A model generated the notes under the pieces. The model was not told where the DNA came from, searched no databases, and saw nothing but the letters and a program-made list of their open reading frames with translations. From NCBI GenBank assembly GCA_963742715.1, contig CAVUMR010000002.1:1302001-1366000 (forward strand): 64,000 bases of DNA, written 5' to 3'. Origin of the DNA: CAVUMR01 sp963742715. GTDB taxonomy: Bacteria; Actinomycetota; Actinomycetes; Mycobacteriales; Micromonosporaceae. Shown in pieces: positions 1 to 8,689 of the stretch; the first letter of the stretch is position 1; each line of letters begins with the position of its first letter. Position numbers and translations under genes: made by a program.

Positions 1-724
1 CCGGATCCGGCGCGGCCAGGAACGCCGCCCACCGGGTCAGGTCGGCGACCGTGCTCCACAGTTGCCCGGCCGGGGCCATCGCGCCCGCGTCGTACCTCGG
101 CTCCTCCCGCAGCGTGTTCTGCCACGGGTGCACCACGTACCCCCGGGCGAACGGCTCCTCCGGGCTGTACGTCGTACGGGACAGTCCGAGCGGGCCGAGC
201 AGCCGCTTGCCGAGCAGATTCCGCCACGGCTCGCCGGTGATCCGGGTCAGCACCGCGCCGAGCAGGCCGTAGGCCAGGTTCGAGTAGTGGTACCCCCGGT
301 ACGGCGGGCCGGCGAGCTTGTCCGGGGTGAGCCCGCGCAGCAGCGTGTCCAGGTCGCTACCGACCGACCGCTCCCACCAGTCGCCCTCGGGTTCACGCTG
401 CAGTCCGGACACGTGACCGAGTAGCTGGCGCGGGGTCACGCCACCGACCGGGGTGCCGGGAAGGTGCCGCGACAGCGGCTCGTCCAGATCGAGCCGTCCC
501 TCGTCCCGCAGCTGCATCACCAGCGCGGCCGTGAACGTTTTCGAGATCGAACCGACCCGGTACTGCAGGTTGTGGTCCGGCGCCGGAAACTCGCCGGCGC
601 CGGCAACATGCACCAGCTCGCCGTCCCGCACGATGCCCGCGACCAGCGAGGGCGCGCGCCCCTCCGCCTGCGCCCGGGCGACCAGTTCGTCGACCCTGGC
701 GACGGTGTCGGGCTGCAGCGACAT
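1..724 (-). CDS. Serine hydrolase of the beta-lactamase class C family, 3' end cut by window edge
   Basis: The reading frame runs leftward from an ATG at 724 and leaves the window still open, so only about 241 N-terminal residues are visible. The serine-lysine active-site pair is seen as S59-I-S-K62, and further on the second element is visible as Y-S-N in the context GYHYSNLAYG, both typical of class C beta-lactamases, DD-peptidases and related esterases. There is no signal peptide at this start, so a cytoplasmic esterase-like role is as likely as a cell-wall role. The gene diverges from the NfeD-SPFH pair across about 100 bp. The substrate cannot be told; family assignment is firm. Confidence 0.8.
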   Translation of the reverse strand, partial: MSLQPDTVARVDELVARAQAEGRAPSLVAGIVRDGELVHVAGAGEFPAPDHNLQYRVGSISKTFTAALVMQLRDEGRLDLDEPLSRHLPGTPVGGVTPRQLLGHVSGLQREPEGDWWERSVGSDLDTLLRGLTPDKLAGPPYRGYHYSNLAYGLLGAVLTRITGEPWRNLLGKRLLGPLGLSRTTYSPEEPFARGYVVHPWQNTLREEPRYDAGAMAPAGQLWSTVADLTRWAAFLAAPDP

Positions 725-825
725 CGATTCCCCTTCCGGCGCGGCCACGCTCTCGGCTGGCGGACTGTCCGAACCGTACCGGGGTGGCTTGGTCGTTGTG
801 CGCGCCGACGTGTCAGGATCAATAC

Positions 826-1254
826 GTGGCTGCCATCGTGTGGCTGGTTCTCGGGTTCGTCTTCGCGATCGCCGAGGCCTTTTCGATGACCTTCGTCCTC
901 ATCATGTTCGCCGCCGGCGCGTTCGCCGCGGCGGCGGCCGCCGCGTTGGGCGCGCCGCCGGTGCTGCAGGCGATCGTGTTCGGTGTCGTGTCGGCGCTCG
1001 CGCTGGTCGCGGCGAGACCGGCGCTGCGTGGCCATCTGGCCACCGGCGGCGGCGACCAGAAGATGGGGGTGGCGGCACTGGAGGGGGCGTCCGCCCTGGT
1101 ACTGGAGACCGTCGACACCGATCGCGGTCTCATCAAGATCGAAGGCGAAACCTGGACCGCGCGGTCGTACGACAGCACCCAGACCTTCGAGCCGGGCGAA
1201 CATGTGCATGTCATCAAGATCAAGGGCGCCACCGCGCTCGTCTGGAGGGACTAG
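826..1254 (+). CDS. NfeD-like membrane protein
   Basis: Protein of 142 aa from the GTG at 826; an upstream in-frame GTG at 784 would add a non-hydrophobic leader and is less likely. Two or three hydrophobic segments occupy the first 65 residues (WLVLGFVFAIAEAF, then an Ala-rich helix), followed by a soluble beta-rich domain (GETWTARSYD, GEHVHVIKI) typical of the NfeD OB-fold. NfeD proteins are co-transcribed with SPFH/stomatin proteins and help organise membrane microdomains. Its stop codon is directly followed by the GTG of the SPFH gene, which supports that pairing. The molecular role is known only in outline. Confidence 0.85.
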   Translation: MAAIVWLVLGFVFAIAEAFSMTFVLIMFAAGAFAAAAAAALGAPPVLQAIVFGVVSALALVAARPALRGHLATGGGDQKMGVAALEGASALVLETVDTDRGLIKIEGETWTARSYDSTQTFEPGEHVHVIKIKGATALVWRD

Positions 1255-2445
1255 GTGATCGAACAACTGTTCCTGGTGCTGGTCGCGGCGATCGTTCTCG
1301 TCGTGCTCGTGGTGCTGTTCCGCGCCGTGCGGATCGTGCCCCAGCAGCAGGCATTCATCGTGGAGCGGCTCGGTAAGTACCAGAAGACCCTCGGGCCTGG
1401 GCTCAACCTGCTCGTTCCGTTCATCGAAACGGTCCGTACCAAGGTCGACCTGCGCGAGCAGGTGGTCAGCTTCCCGCCGCAGCCGGTGATCACCTCCGAC
1501 AACCTGGTCGTCTCCATCGACACGGTGCTGTACTTCCAGGCCACCAACCCGGCGGATGCGACGTACGCGATCGCCAGCTACCTGCAGGGCATCGAGCAGC
1601 TGACCGTGACCACGCTGCGAAACGTGATCGGCTCGATGGACCTGGAGCGGACCCTGACCAGCCGCGAGGAGATCAACTCGCAGCTGCGCGGGGTGCTGGA
1701 CGAGGCCACCGGCAAGTGGGGGATCCGGGTCAACCGGGTGGAGATCAAGGCGATCGAACCGCCGCCGAGCATCCGCGACTCGATGGAGAAGCAGATGCGC
1801 GCCGAGCGGGACCGGCGGGCCGCGATCCTCAACGCGGAAGGCATCAAGCAGTCCCAGATCCTCACCGCCGAAGGCGAGAAGCAGTCGGCCATCCTGCGCG
1901 CGCAGGGCGACCGGGAGGCGCGGGTACTGCAGGCCGAAGGCCAGGCCAAGGCGATCCGTACCGTCTTCGACGCGATCCACCGGGCGAAGGTCGACCCGGA
2001 CGTGCTGGCGTACCAGTACCTCCAGGCGCTGCCCCAGATCGCCCAGGGCGCGTCGAACAAGATCTGGATCGTGCCGGCCGAGCTGACCAAGGCGATGGAG
2101 GGCTTCGGCTCGGCGTTCACCAAGTTCGCCGGCGGTACCGCCCCGGCCAGCGCGCCGTACGAGCCGGACGACCTGACCGACGACCCGGTCAGCGGTGGCC
2201 CGACGGGCGCTGCCGTGGCCGAGGCCGAGTCGGCGGCGCGGCAGGCCACCGAAGCGGCCGCGGCCGCCGCCGCCGAGGTCGGCGGGGGCGCCCGGTCGGG
2301 TAACGCCGCCGGTGCGGCCACGCCGGAGCTGACAGCCGGCGAGCGGATCCCGCCACCGGAGCTCGGCGGGTTCACCTCGCAGAGTCCCTCGGAGATCAAG
2401 ACGCCGTGGCACACCGGACCCGAGTCGGACAACGCGAGCCGCTGA
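1255..2445 (+). CDS. SPFH/band 7 (stomatin-prohibitin) membrane protein
   Basis: Protein of 396 aa starting with GTG immediately after the NfeD stop. It has one N-terminal transmembrane helix (residues about 3-22), then the band 7 domain (VERLGKYQKTLGPG, LREQVVSFPPQPV, AIASYLQGIEQL), an Ala/Glu-rich coiled-coil with repeats such as QILTAEGEKQSAILRAQG (about 185-235), and a low-complexity Ala/Gly-rich tail from about residue 290. This order matches the QmcA/stomatin group, scaffold proteins of functional membrane microdomains. Its last 40 bases overlap the start of the sigma-factor gene, so the three genes may share a transcript. Confidence 0.9.
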   Translation: MIEQLFLVLVAAIVLVVLVVLFRAVRIVPQQQAFIVERLGKYQKTLGPGLNLLVPFIETVRTKVDLREQVVSFPPQPVITSDNLVVSIDTVLYFQATNPADATYAIASYLQGIEQLTVTTLRNVIGSMDLERTLTSREEINSQLRGVLDEATGKWGIRVNRVEIKAIEPPPSIRDSMEKQMRAERDRRAAILNAEGIKQSQILTAEGEKQSAILRAQGDREARVLQAEGQAKAIRTVFDAIHRAKVDPDVLAYQYLQALPQIAQGASNKIWIVPAELTKAMEGFGSAFTKFAGGTAPASAPYEPDDLTDDPVSGGPTGAAVAEAESAARQATEAAAAAAAEVGGGARSGNAAGAATPELTAGERIPPPELGGFTSQSPSEIKTPWHTGPESDNASR

Positions 2446-3641
2446 CCGACAACTCCGCGGCGTCGCTGGTCGACGACGTATGGCGGGCCGAGGGCGGCCG
2501 ACTGTTGGCCGCCCTGGCCCGCCGCCTCGGCGATCTGGACCTCGCCGAGGACGCCCTGCAGGACGCCCTCGGCGAGGCGCTCGACCACTGGACCCGGGAG
2601 CGACCACCGAACCCGGCCGGGTGGCTCGCCACCACCGCCTGGCGCAAAGCGGTGGACCGGCTGCGGCGGGACCGCACCGGCGCCGCGAAACTCGCCGTCG
2701 CCTTCGCCGGACCGCCCGAGCCGGCCGCCGAGGACCGGCTCGCGCTCATATTCGCCTGCTGCCACCCCGCGCTGCCGATGCCGGCCCGGGTGGCGCTCAC
2801 CCTCAAAGCGGTCGGCGGCCTGACCACCGCCGAGATCGCCGCCGCGTTCCTCACCGCCGAACCCACGACAGCCCAGCGTCTGGTACGCGCGCGGAGAACC
2901 CTGACCGAGCACGGCGTACCGATCGCGGTGCCGGATCCGGACGAGCTCGGCGACCGGCTCGACGCGGTACTGGCCACGCTGTACCTGATCTTCAACGAGG
3001 GGTACCTGGCCAGCGGCCACCGGCAACCCGCGCGGCGCGATCTCGCCGCGCAGGCGCGCGCGTTGTGCGCGGAGCTCACCACCCTGATGCCGCGGGAACC
3101 GGAGCCGGCCGGCCTGCTCGCGCTGATCGAGTTGCACGAGTCGCGCGCGAGCACCCGGTTCGACCCGTGGGGCCGGCTGGTGCTGCTGCCCGACCAGGAA
3201 CGGCACCGGTGGGACCAGTCGCTGATCGCGACCGCGACCGCGCGGCTGGACCGGGCGCTGGCGGTACGCCGGCCCGGGCCGTACCAGACGCAGGCCGCGA
3301 TAGCCGCGCTGCACGCGACCGCGCCCAGCTACGCCGACACCGACTGGCCGCAGATCCGGGTGCTGTACGAGCTGCTCGACCGGCTCGCGCCGTCTCCGGT
3401 GGTACGACTCAACCGCGCGGTCGCCAGCTGGCACGCGGTCGGCCCCGCGCCGGCGCTGGCGGAGGTGGACGCGCTGGTGGGCGAGCTGGACGGGTACCGG
3501 CTGCTGCACGCGATCCGCGCCGAGCTGCTGACCGCGCTCGGCCGTACCGACGAGGCGAAGCAGGCGACCGAGCGGGCTCTGGCGCTGGCCGTGAACCCGG
3601 CCGAGCGGGAGCTGCTCGGTCGCCGCCTCGACGCGCTGTAG
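2406..3641 (+). CDS. RNA polymerase ECF sigma factor with C-terminal extension (ECF42-like)
   Basis: Protein of 411 aa from GTG at 2406, the only usable in-frame start before the conserved sequence. Sigma region 2 lies at about residues 22-90 (DVWRAEGGRLL, LAEDALQDALG, WRKAVDRLRRDR) and region 4 at about 115-170 (LKAVGGLTTAEIAAAF, TTAQRLVRARRTL). A long helical, TPR-like C-terminal half (FNEGYLASG onwards) gives the extended architecture of the ECF42 group, which is usually found beside DGPF/YCII proteins. That is the case here: the next gene, convergent and 11 bp away, encodes a protein with the DGPF motif. There is no anti-sigma gene nearby, as is usual for this group. The target promoters are unknown. 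Confidence 0.87.
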   Translation: MAHRTRVGQREPLTDNSAASLVDDVWRAEGGRLLAALARRLGDLDLAEDALQDALGEALDHWTRERPPNPAGWLATTAWRKAVDRLRRDRTGAAKLAVAFAGPPEPAAEDRLALIFACCHPALPMPARVALTLKAVGGLTTAEIAAAFLTAEPTTAQRLVRARRTLTEHGVPIAVPDPDELGDRLDAVLATLYLIFNEGYLASGHRQPARRDLAAQARALCAELTTLMPREPEPAGLLALIELHESRASTRFDPWGRLVLLPDQERHRWDQSLIATATARLDRALAVRRPGPYQTQAAIAALHATAPSYADTDWPQIRVLYELLDRLAPSPVVRLNRAVASWHAVGPAPALAEVDALVGELDGYRLLHAIRAELLTALGRTDEAKQATERALALAVNPAERELLGRRLDAL

Positions 3642-3652
3642 TACTTCCCGTA

Positions 3653-4012
3653 TCAGTGCTGGATGAGCGGGCGGAGCTCCAGTCGCGCGGTCGGGTCGGA
3701 GCCCAGCGTCGGCCAGGTCGACGCGATCGCCACCGCCTCGTCCATGTCCTCCACGTCGAGGATCGCGAACCCGCCGACCACCTCCTTGAGCTCGGCGAAC
3801 GGCCCGTCGGTCACTACCGGGCCGTCGGCCCCGCCGCGGACCGTCTTGGCGGTACTGCTGGGCTGCAGCTCGGCACCGCCCGGCGCGGTCTTGCCGGCCG
3901 CCGTCCACTTCTCGAACCAGGCGCCGACGTTCGCGACGAGGTCCTGCATCTGGTCGGCCGGGATGTCGGCCCAGGTGCTGTCGTCACCGCAGATGATCAT
4001 GGCGTAGCGCAT
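3653..4012 (-). CDS. YCII-related DGPF-domain protein
   Basis: Protein of 119 aa from ATG at 4012. It carries the signature D69-G-P-F72 in TDGPFAELKEVVGGF and the typical N terminus of the family (MRYAMIICGDD), a dimeric alpha-beta barrel related to YCII. DGPF proteins are the usual genomic partners and often the targets of ECF42 sigma factors, which fits the neighbouring convergent sigma gene. A biochemical activity is not established. The 190 bp upstream would hold its promoter and that of the divergent methyltransferase; no clear motif was seen there. Confidence 0.87.
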   Translation of the reverse strand: MRYAMIICGDDSTWADIPADQMQDLVANVGAWFEKWTAAGKTAPGGAELQPSSTAKTVRGGADGPVVTDGPFAELKEVVGGFAILDVEDMDEAVAIASTWPTLGSDPTARLELRPLIQH

Positions 4013-4202
4013 GTGCAGGTCTCCTTCTCGAGGCGCCGCAGCGCCTGAGGTCGGGGCGCGGGGTGCGCCCGGTCAACTCTGCTACGAACGGCGGCCGACC
4101 GGAATCGACACGCGGCGGTACCGGATGCCCGCCGGCGCCCGCCGGAGACGTTGGTCGATACCCGCGGTACCGGCGTCCGGACGCTCAGGTGAGAATCGGC
4201 CG

Positions 4203-5018
4203 GTGCACGACGCGGAACTGATCACGGATCCGGCGGACGAGCGGCTGGCCGACTATCGCGAGCTGACCGATGTGGCGCTGCGGACGAAGTACGAGCCGCC
4301 ACACGGCCTGTTCATCGCCGAAGGTGAGCTCGTGCTGCGGCGGGCGCTGCGCGCCGGGTACCGACCGCGCTCGGTACTGCTCGACGAGGGGCGGGTCGAC
4401 CAGCTCGCCGACGTATCGCTCGCCGGGGCTCCGGTGTACGCGGCCGACCAGTCGTTGCTCGCCGCGGTCACCGGCTTCCACGTACACCGGGGGATTCTCG
4501 CCTCGTTCCACCGCCGGCCGCTGCCCACCGTCGCGGACGCGATCGAGGGTGCGCGCCGGGTCGCGATCCTCGAAGACGTCAACAACCACACGAACCTCGG
4601 CGCGGTGTTCCGGGGCGCCGCCGCGCTCGGCGTGGACGCCGTACTGCTGTCCCCGTCCTGCGCGGATCCGCTGTACCGGCGCAGCGTCCGGGTCAGCATG
4701 GGGGAGGTCTTCGCCGTTCCGTACGCCCGGCTGGAACCGTGGCCGACGGCGCTGGACGCGCTGCGTACCGCCGGATTCAGCCTGCTCGCGTTGACGCCGG
4801 CGGTGGACGCGGTGCCGATCCAGCAGATCCCGGCCGAGTGCCGGGGCCGGACCGCGCTGCTGCTCGGGGCGGAGGGCGCCGGCCTGTCCGGCGGTGTACT
4901 GGCCGCGAGCGACCTGCGGGTGCGGGTGCCGATGCGGCGCGGGGTCGACTCGCTCAACGTGGCCGCCGCCGCGGCGGTCGCGTTCTGGGAGCTCGGCCGG
5001 GACGATCCGCTCGACTGA
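4203..5018 (+). CDS. TrmH/SpoU-family RNA 2'-O-methyltransferase
   Basis: Protein of 271 aa from GTG at 4203, preceded by a GAGAA ribosome site; an upstream in-frame extension to 4011 has no conserved content. The N-terminal substrate-binding domain (GLFIAEGELVLRRAL) is followed by the knotted SpoU domain with its three motifs: NNHTNLGAVFRGAAALG, LLLGAEGAGLS and RVPMRRGVDSLNVAAAAAV. Such enzymes methylate ribose 2'-OH in rRNA or tRNA using S-adenosylmethionine. Which nucleotide is modified cannot be read from the sequence. The gene stands alone between divergent and downstream unrelated genes. Confidence 0.9.
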   Translation: MHDAELITDPADERLADYRELTDVALRTKYEPPHGLFIAEGELVLRRALRAGYRPRSVLLDEGRVDQLADVSLAGAPVYAADQSLLAAVTGFHVHRGILASFHRRPLPTVADAIEGARRVAILEDVNNHTNLGAVFRGAAALGVDAVLLSPSCADPLYRRSVRVSMGEVFAVPYARLEPWPTALDALRTAGFSLLALTPAVDAVPIQQIPAECRGRTALLLGAEGAGLSGGVLAASDLRVRVPMRRGVDSLNVAAAAAVAFWELGRDDPLD

Positions 5019-5083
5019 CCAGCCGTGTTGACGGGGGCGGCGGGGCCGCGCCACGCTGCCGGAAGCCGATTCAGGGAGTGACG

Positions 5084-6412
5084 ATGACCGATCCGGACCT
5101 GCTCGCCCGGCACCGCGCGGTACTGCCGGCCTGGCTGGCGTTGTACTACGAGGAGCCGATCGAGATCGCGTCCGGGTCCGGCTGCCGTGTCACCGACGCG
5201 AACGGCAACACGTACCTCGACTTCTTCGCCGGAATCCTCACCAACATGCTCGGGTACGACGTGCCCGAGGTGCGCGATGCCGTCAAGCGGCAGCTCGACA
5301 CCGGGGTGGTGCACACCTCCACGCTGTACCTGATCCGGCAGCAGGTCGAGCTGGCCGAGCGGATCGCGGCACTGTCCGGCATACCGGACGCGAAGGTGTT
5401 CTTCACCAACTCCGGTACCGAGGCGAACGAGACCGCGCTGATGCTCGCCACCACGTACCGCCGGTCCAACCAGGTGATCGCGCTGCGCAACAGCTACCAC
5501 GGCCGGGCGTTCGCGACGGTCGGAATCACCGGCAACCGCGGCTGGTCCGGGTCGAGCCTGTCACCGGTACAGGTGACGTACGCGCAGGGCGGCTACCGGT
5601 ACCGCAGCAGCTCCATGCGGCACCTCGACGACGCCGCGTACGTGGAGGCCTGCCGGGAGGACCTGGTCGAGGTGCTCGACACGACCACCGCCGGTGACGT
5701 CGCCTGCATGGTCGCCGAGCCGGTACAGGGCGTGGGCGGGTTCACCATGCCACCGGACGGGCTGCTCGGCGCGTACCAGAAGGTGCTGGCCGAGCGGGGG
5801 ATCCTGTTCATCTCCGACGAGGTACAGACCGGCTGGGGCCGTACCGGCGACCACTTCTGGGGATACCAGGCGCACGGCGTCGAGCCGGACGCGATCACCT
5901 TCGCCAAGGGGCTCGGCAACGGCTTCACGATCGGTGGGCTGGTAGCCCGCCGCGAGCTGATGGACAGCATGCCGGCGAACTCGATCTCCACCTTCGGCGG
6001 CAACCCGGTGTCCACCACCGCGGCGTTGACCGTGCTCGACTACCTGCGCGATCACGACCTGCAGGCGAACGCCGCGCGGACCGGCGCGGTACTGGCCCAG
6101 GGGCTGCGCGCGCTGGCCGAGCGGCACCCGGTGGTGGGGGAGATCCGGGCCAAGGGGCTGATGGTCGGCGTCGAACTGGTCGAGCCGCACACAGGTGGCG
6201 CTGGCGGTGGGGCCCCGGCACCGAGCCCGCGCGCGGCCGCGGTGGTGCTGGAGGAGGCGCGCCGGGGCGGGCTGCTGGTCGGCAAGGGCGGCCTGTACGG
6301 CAACTGCCTGCGGATCGCGCCGCCGCTGGTGATCACCGAGGCGGACGTCGCGGAGGCCCTGGAGGTGCTCGGCGCCGCGTTCGCGGCCGCGGACAAGGTC
6401 GTCGCCGGCTGA
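5084..6412 (+). CDS. Class III pyridoxal-phosphate aminotransferase
   Basis: Protein of 442 aa from ATG at 5084, with a GGGAG ribosome site. Family marks are G111-T-E-A-N115 for phosphate binding, FISDEVQTGWGRTG containing the Asp that contacts the cofactor, and FAKGLGNG with the Schiff-base lysine at about K275. Overall length and motifs resemble alanine-glyoxylate/4-aminobutyrate/acetylornithine-type aminotransferases. The amino donor and acceptor cannot be decided from the sequence or the neighbours. An Ala/Gly/Pro-rich insertion near residue 372 (GGAGGGAPAPSPRAA) looks like a flexible loop. It converges on the sugar kinase gene. Confidence 0.9.
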   Translation: MTDPDLLARHRAVLPAWLALYYEEPIEIASGSGCRVTDANGNTYLDFFAGILTNMLGYDVPEVRDAVKRQLDTGVVHTSTLYLIRQQVELAERIAALSGIPDAKVFFTNSGTEANETALMLATTYRRSNQVIALRNSYHGRAFATVGITGNRGWSGSSLSPVQVTYAQGGYRYRSSSMRHLDDAAYVEACREDLVEVLDTTTAGDVACMVAEPVQGVGGFTMPPDGLLGAYQKVLAERGILFISDEVQTGWGRTGDHFWGYQAHGVEPDAITFAKGLGNGFTIGGLVARRELMDSMPANSISTFGGNPVSTTAALTVLDYLRDHDLQANAARTGAVLAQGLRALAERHPVVGEIRAKGLMVGVELVEPHTGGAGGGAPAPSPRAAAVVLEEARRGGLLVGKGGLYGNCLRIAPPLVITEADVAEALEVLGAAFAAADKVVAG

Positions 6413-6430
6413 CCCTCGCTCCTCGCCCGC

Positions 6431-6505
6431 CCTGCCCGGTCCGCGCCCGCCCGGCCCGGTGCGCGCCCGCCCTGCCCGGTCCGCGCCCGCCCGGCCAGGT
6501 CGCGG
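6431..6505. repeat. 20-bp GC-rich tandem repeat, about 3.7 copies
   Basis: Directly after the aminotransferase stop lie units of 20 bp that alternate between two variants, CCTGCCCGGTCCGCGCCCGC and CCGGCCCGGTGCGCGCCCGC, giving a 40-bp higher-order period. The last copy decays near 6505. The array is non-coding and lies between two convergent genes. Confidence 0.8.
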
Positions 6506-6522
6506 CTGCACCACCGTGTTCG

Positions 6523-6562
6523 CGTATCGACCTGCTGGCGTCGGTGCCGGCAGGTCGATACG
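6523..6562. terminator. Bidirectional hairpin between convergent genes
   Basis: The arms GTATCGACCTGC (6524-6535) and GCAGGTCGATAC (6550-6561) are perfectly complementary. Pairing extends one base outward and three inward (one G-T pair), giving a stem of about 16 bp with an 8-nt loop. It lies midway between the aminotransferase and sugar-kinase stops. There is no T-run, as is common for GC-rich actinobacterial terminators. Termination is inferred. Confidence 0.65.
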
Positions 6563-6601
6563 TCGGCGGGTAGCGGGTGCCTGGCACTCGATCCATGACG
6601 G

Positions 6602-7567
6602 TCAGCCGCCGGTGAGGCTGGCGTGTGCCGCGGCGGCCGCCGGCCCGGACACCTCGGGAAGCTCACGCAGCGCGAGCCAGGCCGCCCCGGAAGCTCCGGC
6701 GTAGGCACCGGCCGCTACCAGGGCCGGCGCCGTCCACTGGTGGGCCATCCGGTCCCGTACCGCCTCCGCGACCGCGCCTCCGCCGGCCAGCAGGCCACCG
6801 GCCAGCACGATCGGCCCGGTGTCGTCGGCTCGTACCGCCGCGAGCGTGGCGACCAGGCGCTCCGCGGCCGCGTCCACCAGCCCCGTCGCGACCGGATCGC
6901 CGGCCCTCGCGGCGGCGTCCACCAGCGGAGCCAGTCGCGCCAGCGTGACCGGCGGTGCGGCGTACACCGCGTCGATCAGCCCGCCGCGGTCCGGCCGGCG
7001 ACCGGACACTGCGAACGCGTCGAGCACCAGCCCGTCCAGTACCCGCGCCGGGGCGTGCCCGTCGAGCACCCGCAGGGTCGCGTGTACCGCCGCGCGGCCG
7101 AGCCAGAACCCGGAGCCCTCGTCGCCGATCAGCCAGCCGTAGGCGTCGGCGGTACGCACGTTCCGGTGGTCGCGGATCATCGCGGCCGCCGCGCCGGTAC
7201 CGGCGATCAGCACGGTCCCGTCCGGCTCGGGCGTACCGGCCGCGAACGCGACCTCGGTGTCTCCGGCCAGGATCGGCTCGCAGCGCAGCCCGGCGTCCCG
7301 CCAGACCGCGTCGAACACCGCGCGAACCGCCGGATCGGCCAGCCGGCCCCCACCGGCCAGTCCGATCACGCACGCGTGTACCGCCGCCGGGTCCTGTCCG
7401 GCCAGCGCCGCCACCAGCGCGGTGCCGACTGCGCTGGCCGCCTGCTCGGTCGGGTACGCGGTGGGGTTGCCGCCGCCCGCCACGCCGTACCCGAGCGGGT
7501 CGCCCGCAGCGTCGGCGAGCACCGCGCGGGAGGCGGTACCGCCCACATCGAGCCCGAGTACCAGCAC
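6602..7567 (-). CDS. BadF/BadG-type sugar kinase, probable N-acetylglucosamine kinase
   Basis: Protein of 321 aa from GTG at 7567. It has the ASKHA ATPase fold of the BadF/BcrA family: an N-terminal phosphate-binding loop (LDVGGTASRAVLAD, residues 5-18), the second loop VLIAGTGAAAAMI and the conserved element YGWLIGDEGSGFWLGR, which is typical of N-acetylglucosamine kinases. The adjacent divergent genes (RpiR regulator, SIS protein, NgcE-like binding protein and two permeases) support phosphorylation of imported GlcNAc or a related amino sugar. The exact substrate is inference. It probably shares a control region with the regulator gene. Confidence 0.82.
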   Translation of the reverse strand: MLVLGLDVGGTASRAVLADAAGDPLGYGVAGGGNPTAYPTEQAASAVGTALVAALAGQDPAAVHACVIGLAGGGRLADPAVRAVFDAVWRDAGLRCEPILAGDTEVAFAAGTPEPDGTVLIAGTGAAAAMIRDHRNVRTADAYGWLIGDEGSGFWLGRAAVHATLRVLDGHAPARVLDGLVLDAFAVSGRRPDRGGLIDAVYAAPPVTLARLAPLVDAAARAGDPVATGLVDAAAERLVATLAAVRADDTGPIVLAGGLLAGGGAVAEAVRDRMAHQWTAPALVAAGAYAGASGAAWLALRELPEVSGPAAAAAHASLTGG

Positions 7568-7616
7568 GCGGCGTCACCTTCCGGATAAGGATTCAGCGAT
7601 ATGTGCAGGTTAGGGC

Positions 7617-7652
7617 TTGACAGCGCGCGTCCCAGGGCTGGTAAGAAATTTC
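7617..7652 (+). promoter_or_regulatory. Candidate promoter and RpiR operator upstream of the regulator gene
   Basis: A perfect TTGACA (7617-7622) is followed after 19 nt by TAAGAA (7642-7647), a slightly wide spacing for a housekeeping promoter. Overlapping the latter is the palindrome GAAATTTC (7645-7652). Such AT-rich palindromes resemble known MurR/RpiR-family operators and stand out in this GC-rich DNA. Location in the divergent kinase/regulator gap suits autoregulation. It is inferred by eye. Confidence 0.45.
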
Positions 7653-7688
7653 AACAACCACGTGGGTACATGAAGGGATCCGTTACCG

Positions 7689-8645
7689 ATGGTCGAACCG
7701 GCGGTGCGTCCACCCGCCGATACGACCGTGCCCGTACCCGGTGGCGTGCTGCTCCGGATGCGCGCGTTGCTGCCGCGCCTGCCCGGGAAGCTGCGGGGAG
7801 TCGGCGAGGAGGTGCTCGCCGATCCGACCGCGGCGGCCCGGTCCACGATCGTCGAGCTGGCCGAGCGCAGCGACACCTCGCCGACCACCGTCACCCGGTT
7901 CTGCCGGGCGCTCGGCTTCGACGGGTACGCGGACATGCGGCTGGCCATCGCGACCGCGACCGGCCGGACCCCGCCGGGCGGCGACGAGGTGGACCTGGGC
8001 CGGGAGATCCGGCCGACCGATCCGCCGACCGAGGTGCTCGGCATGATCGCCGCGGCGGACAGCCGGGCGATCAGCGCGACCGCGGCGCAGCTCGACGTCG
8101 AGGTGGCCTGCCGGGCCGCGGCCGCGATCGCCGGAGCCCGCCGGATCGACCTCTACGGCCTGGGCGGCAGCGCGGCGATGGCCGAGGACCTGCAGGTACG
8201 ACTGCACCGCATCGACGTGGCCTGCTGGACCTGGCGGGACCTGCACGGCGGGCTGACCAGCGCCGCGCTGCTCGGGCCGTCCGACGCGGCGGTGGCGATC
8301 TCGTACAGCGGATGCACCCGGGAGACGGTGGAGCTGCTGGCCGAGGCCGGCAGCCACGGCGCCACCACCATCGCGGTCACCAGCTACCCGCAGTCGCCGC
8401 TGGCCGACGCCGCCGACCTGGTGCTCACCACCGCGATCCCGGAGACCCCGTTCAGCACCGACGTGTTCGCCGCCCGGCACGCCCAACTGGTCGTGCTGGA
8501 CCTGCTGTACGTGCTCGTGGCGCAGCGCAGCTACGGCCGCACCAGCAGCGCGTTCACGCTGACCGGTCAGGCGGTCGCCGGACACCGGATCGCCCCGGAC
8601 GCGCCGATGGGGCGCCGCCGCCGGGCCAGACCGCGGGCGCCCTAA
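7689..8645 (+). CDS. MurR/RpiR-family transcriptional regulator with SIS domain
   Basis: Protein of 318 aa from ATG at 7689 with an AAGGGA ribosome site. The N-terminal helix-turn-helix is visible as ARSTIVELAERSDTSPTTVTRFCRALGF (split around residues 55-80). A phosphosugar-binding SIS domain follows at about residues 130-260 (RRIDLYGLGGSAAMAEDL, AVAISYSGCTRETVELLAEA). RpiR regulators sense phosphosugars and usually control adjacent sugar catabolic genes. Here the neighbours are an amino-sugar kinase and a GlcNAc/chitobiose-type importer, so GlcNAc-6-phosphate or a close relative is the likely effector. The last 20 residues are basic and look disordered. Confidence 0.88.
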   Translation: MVEPAVRPPADTTVPVPGGVLLRMRALLPRLPGKLRGVGEEVLADPTAAARSTIVELAERSDTSPTTVTRFCRALGFDGYADMRLAIATATGRTPPGGDEVDLGREIRPTDPPTEVLGMIAAADSRAISATAAQLDVEVACRAAAAIAGARRIDLYGLGGSAAMAEDLQVRLHRIDVACWTWRDLHGGLTSAALLGPSDAAVAISYSGCTRETVELLAEAGSHGATTIAVTSYPQSPLADAADLVLTTAIPETPFSTDVFAARHAQLVVLDLLYVLVAQRSYGRTSSAFTLTGQAVAGHRIAPDAPMGRRRRARPRAP

Positions 8646-8689
8646 CGCGCCCACCCCGACAGCGGCCGCAGCAGACCAGAGGGAGACAC

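Noticed and set aside
517..2607. Long minus-strand open frame of 696 codons opposite NfeD and SPFH genes
   Set aside because: Arg/Gly/Pro-rich shadow caused by high GC; the plus strand has recognised families and no domain is visible in this frame.
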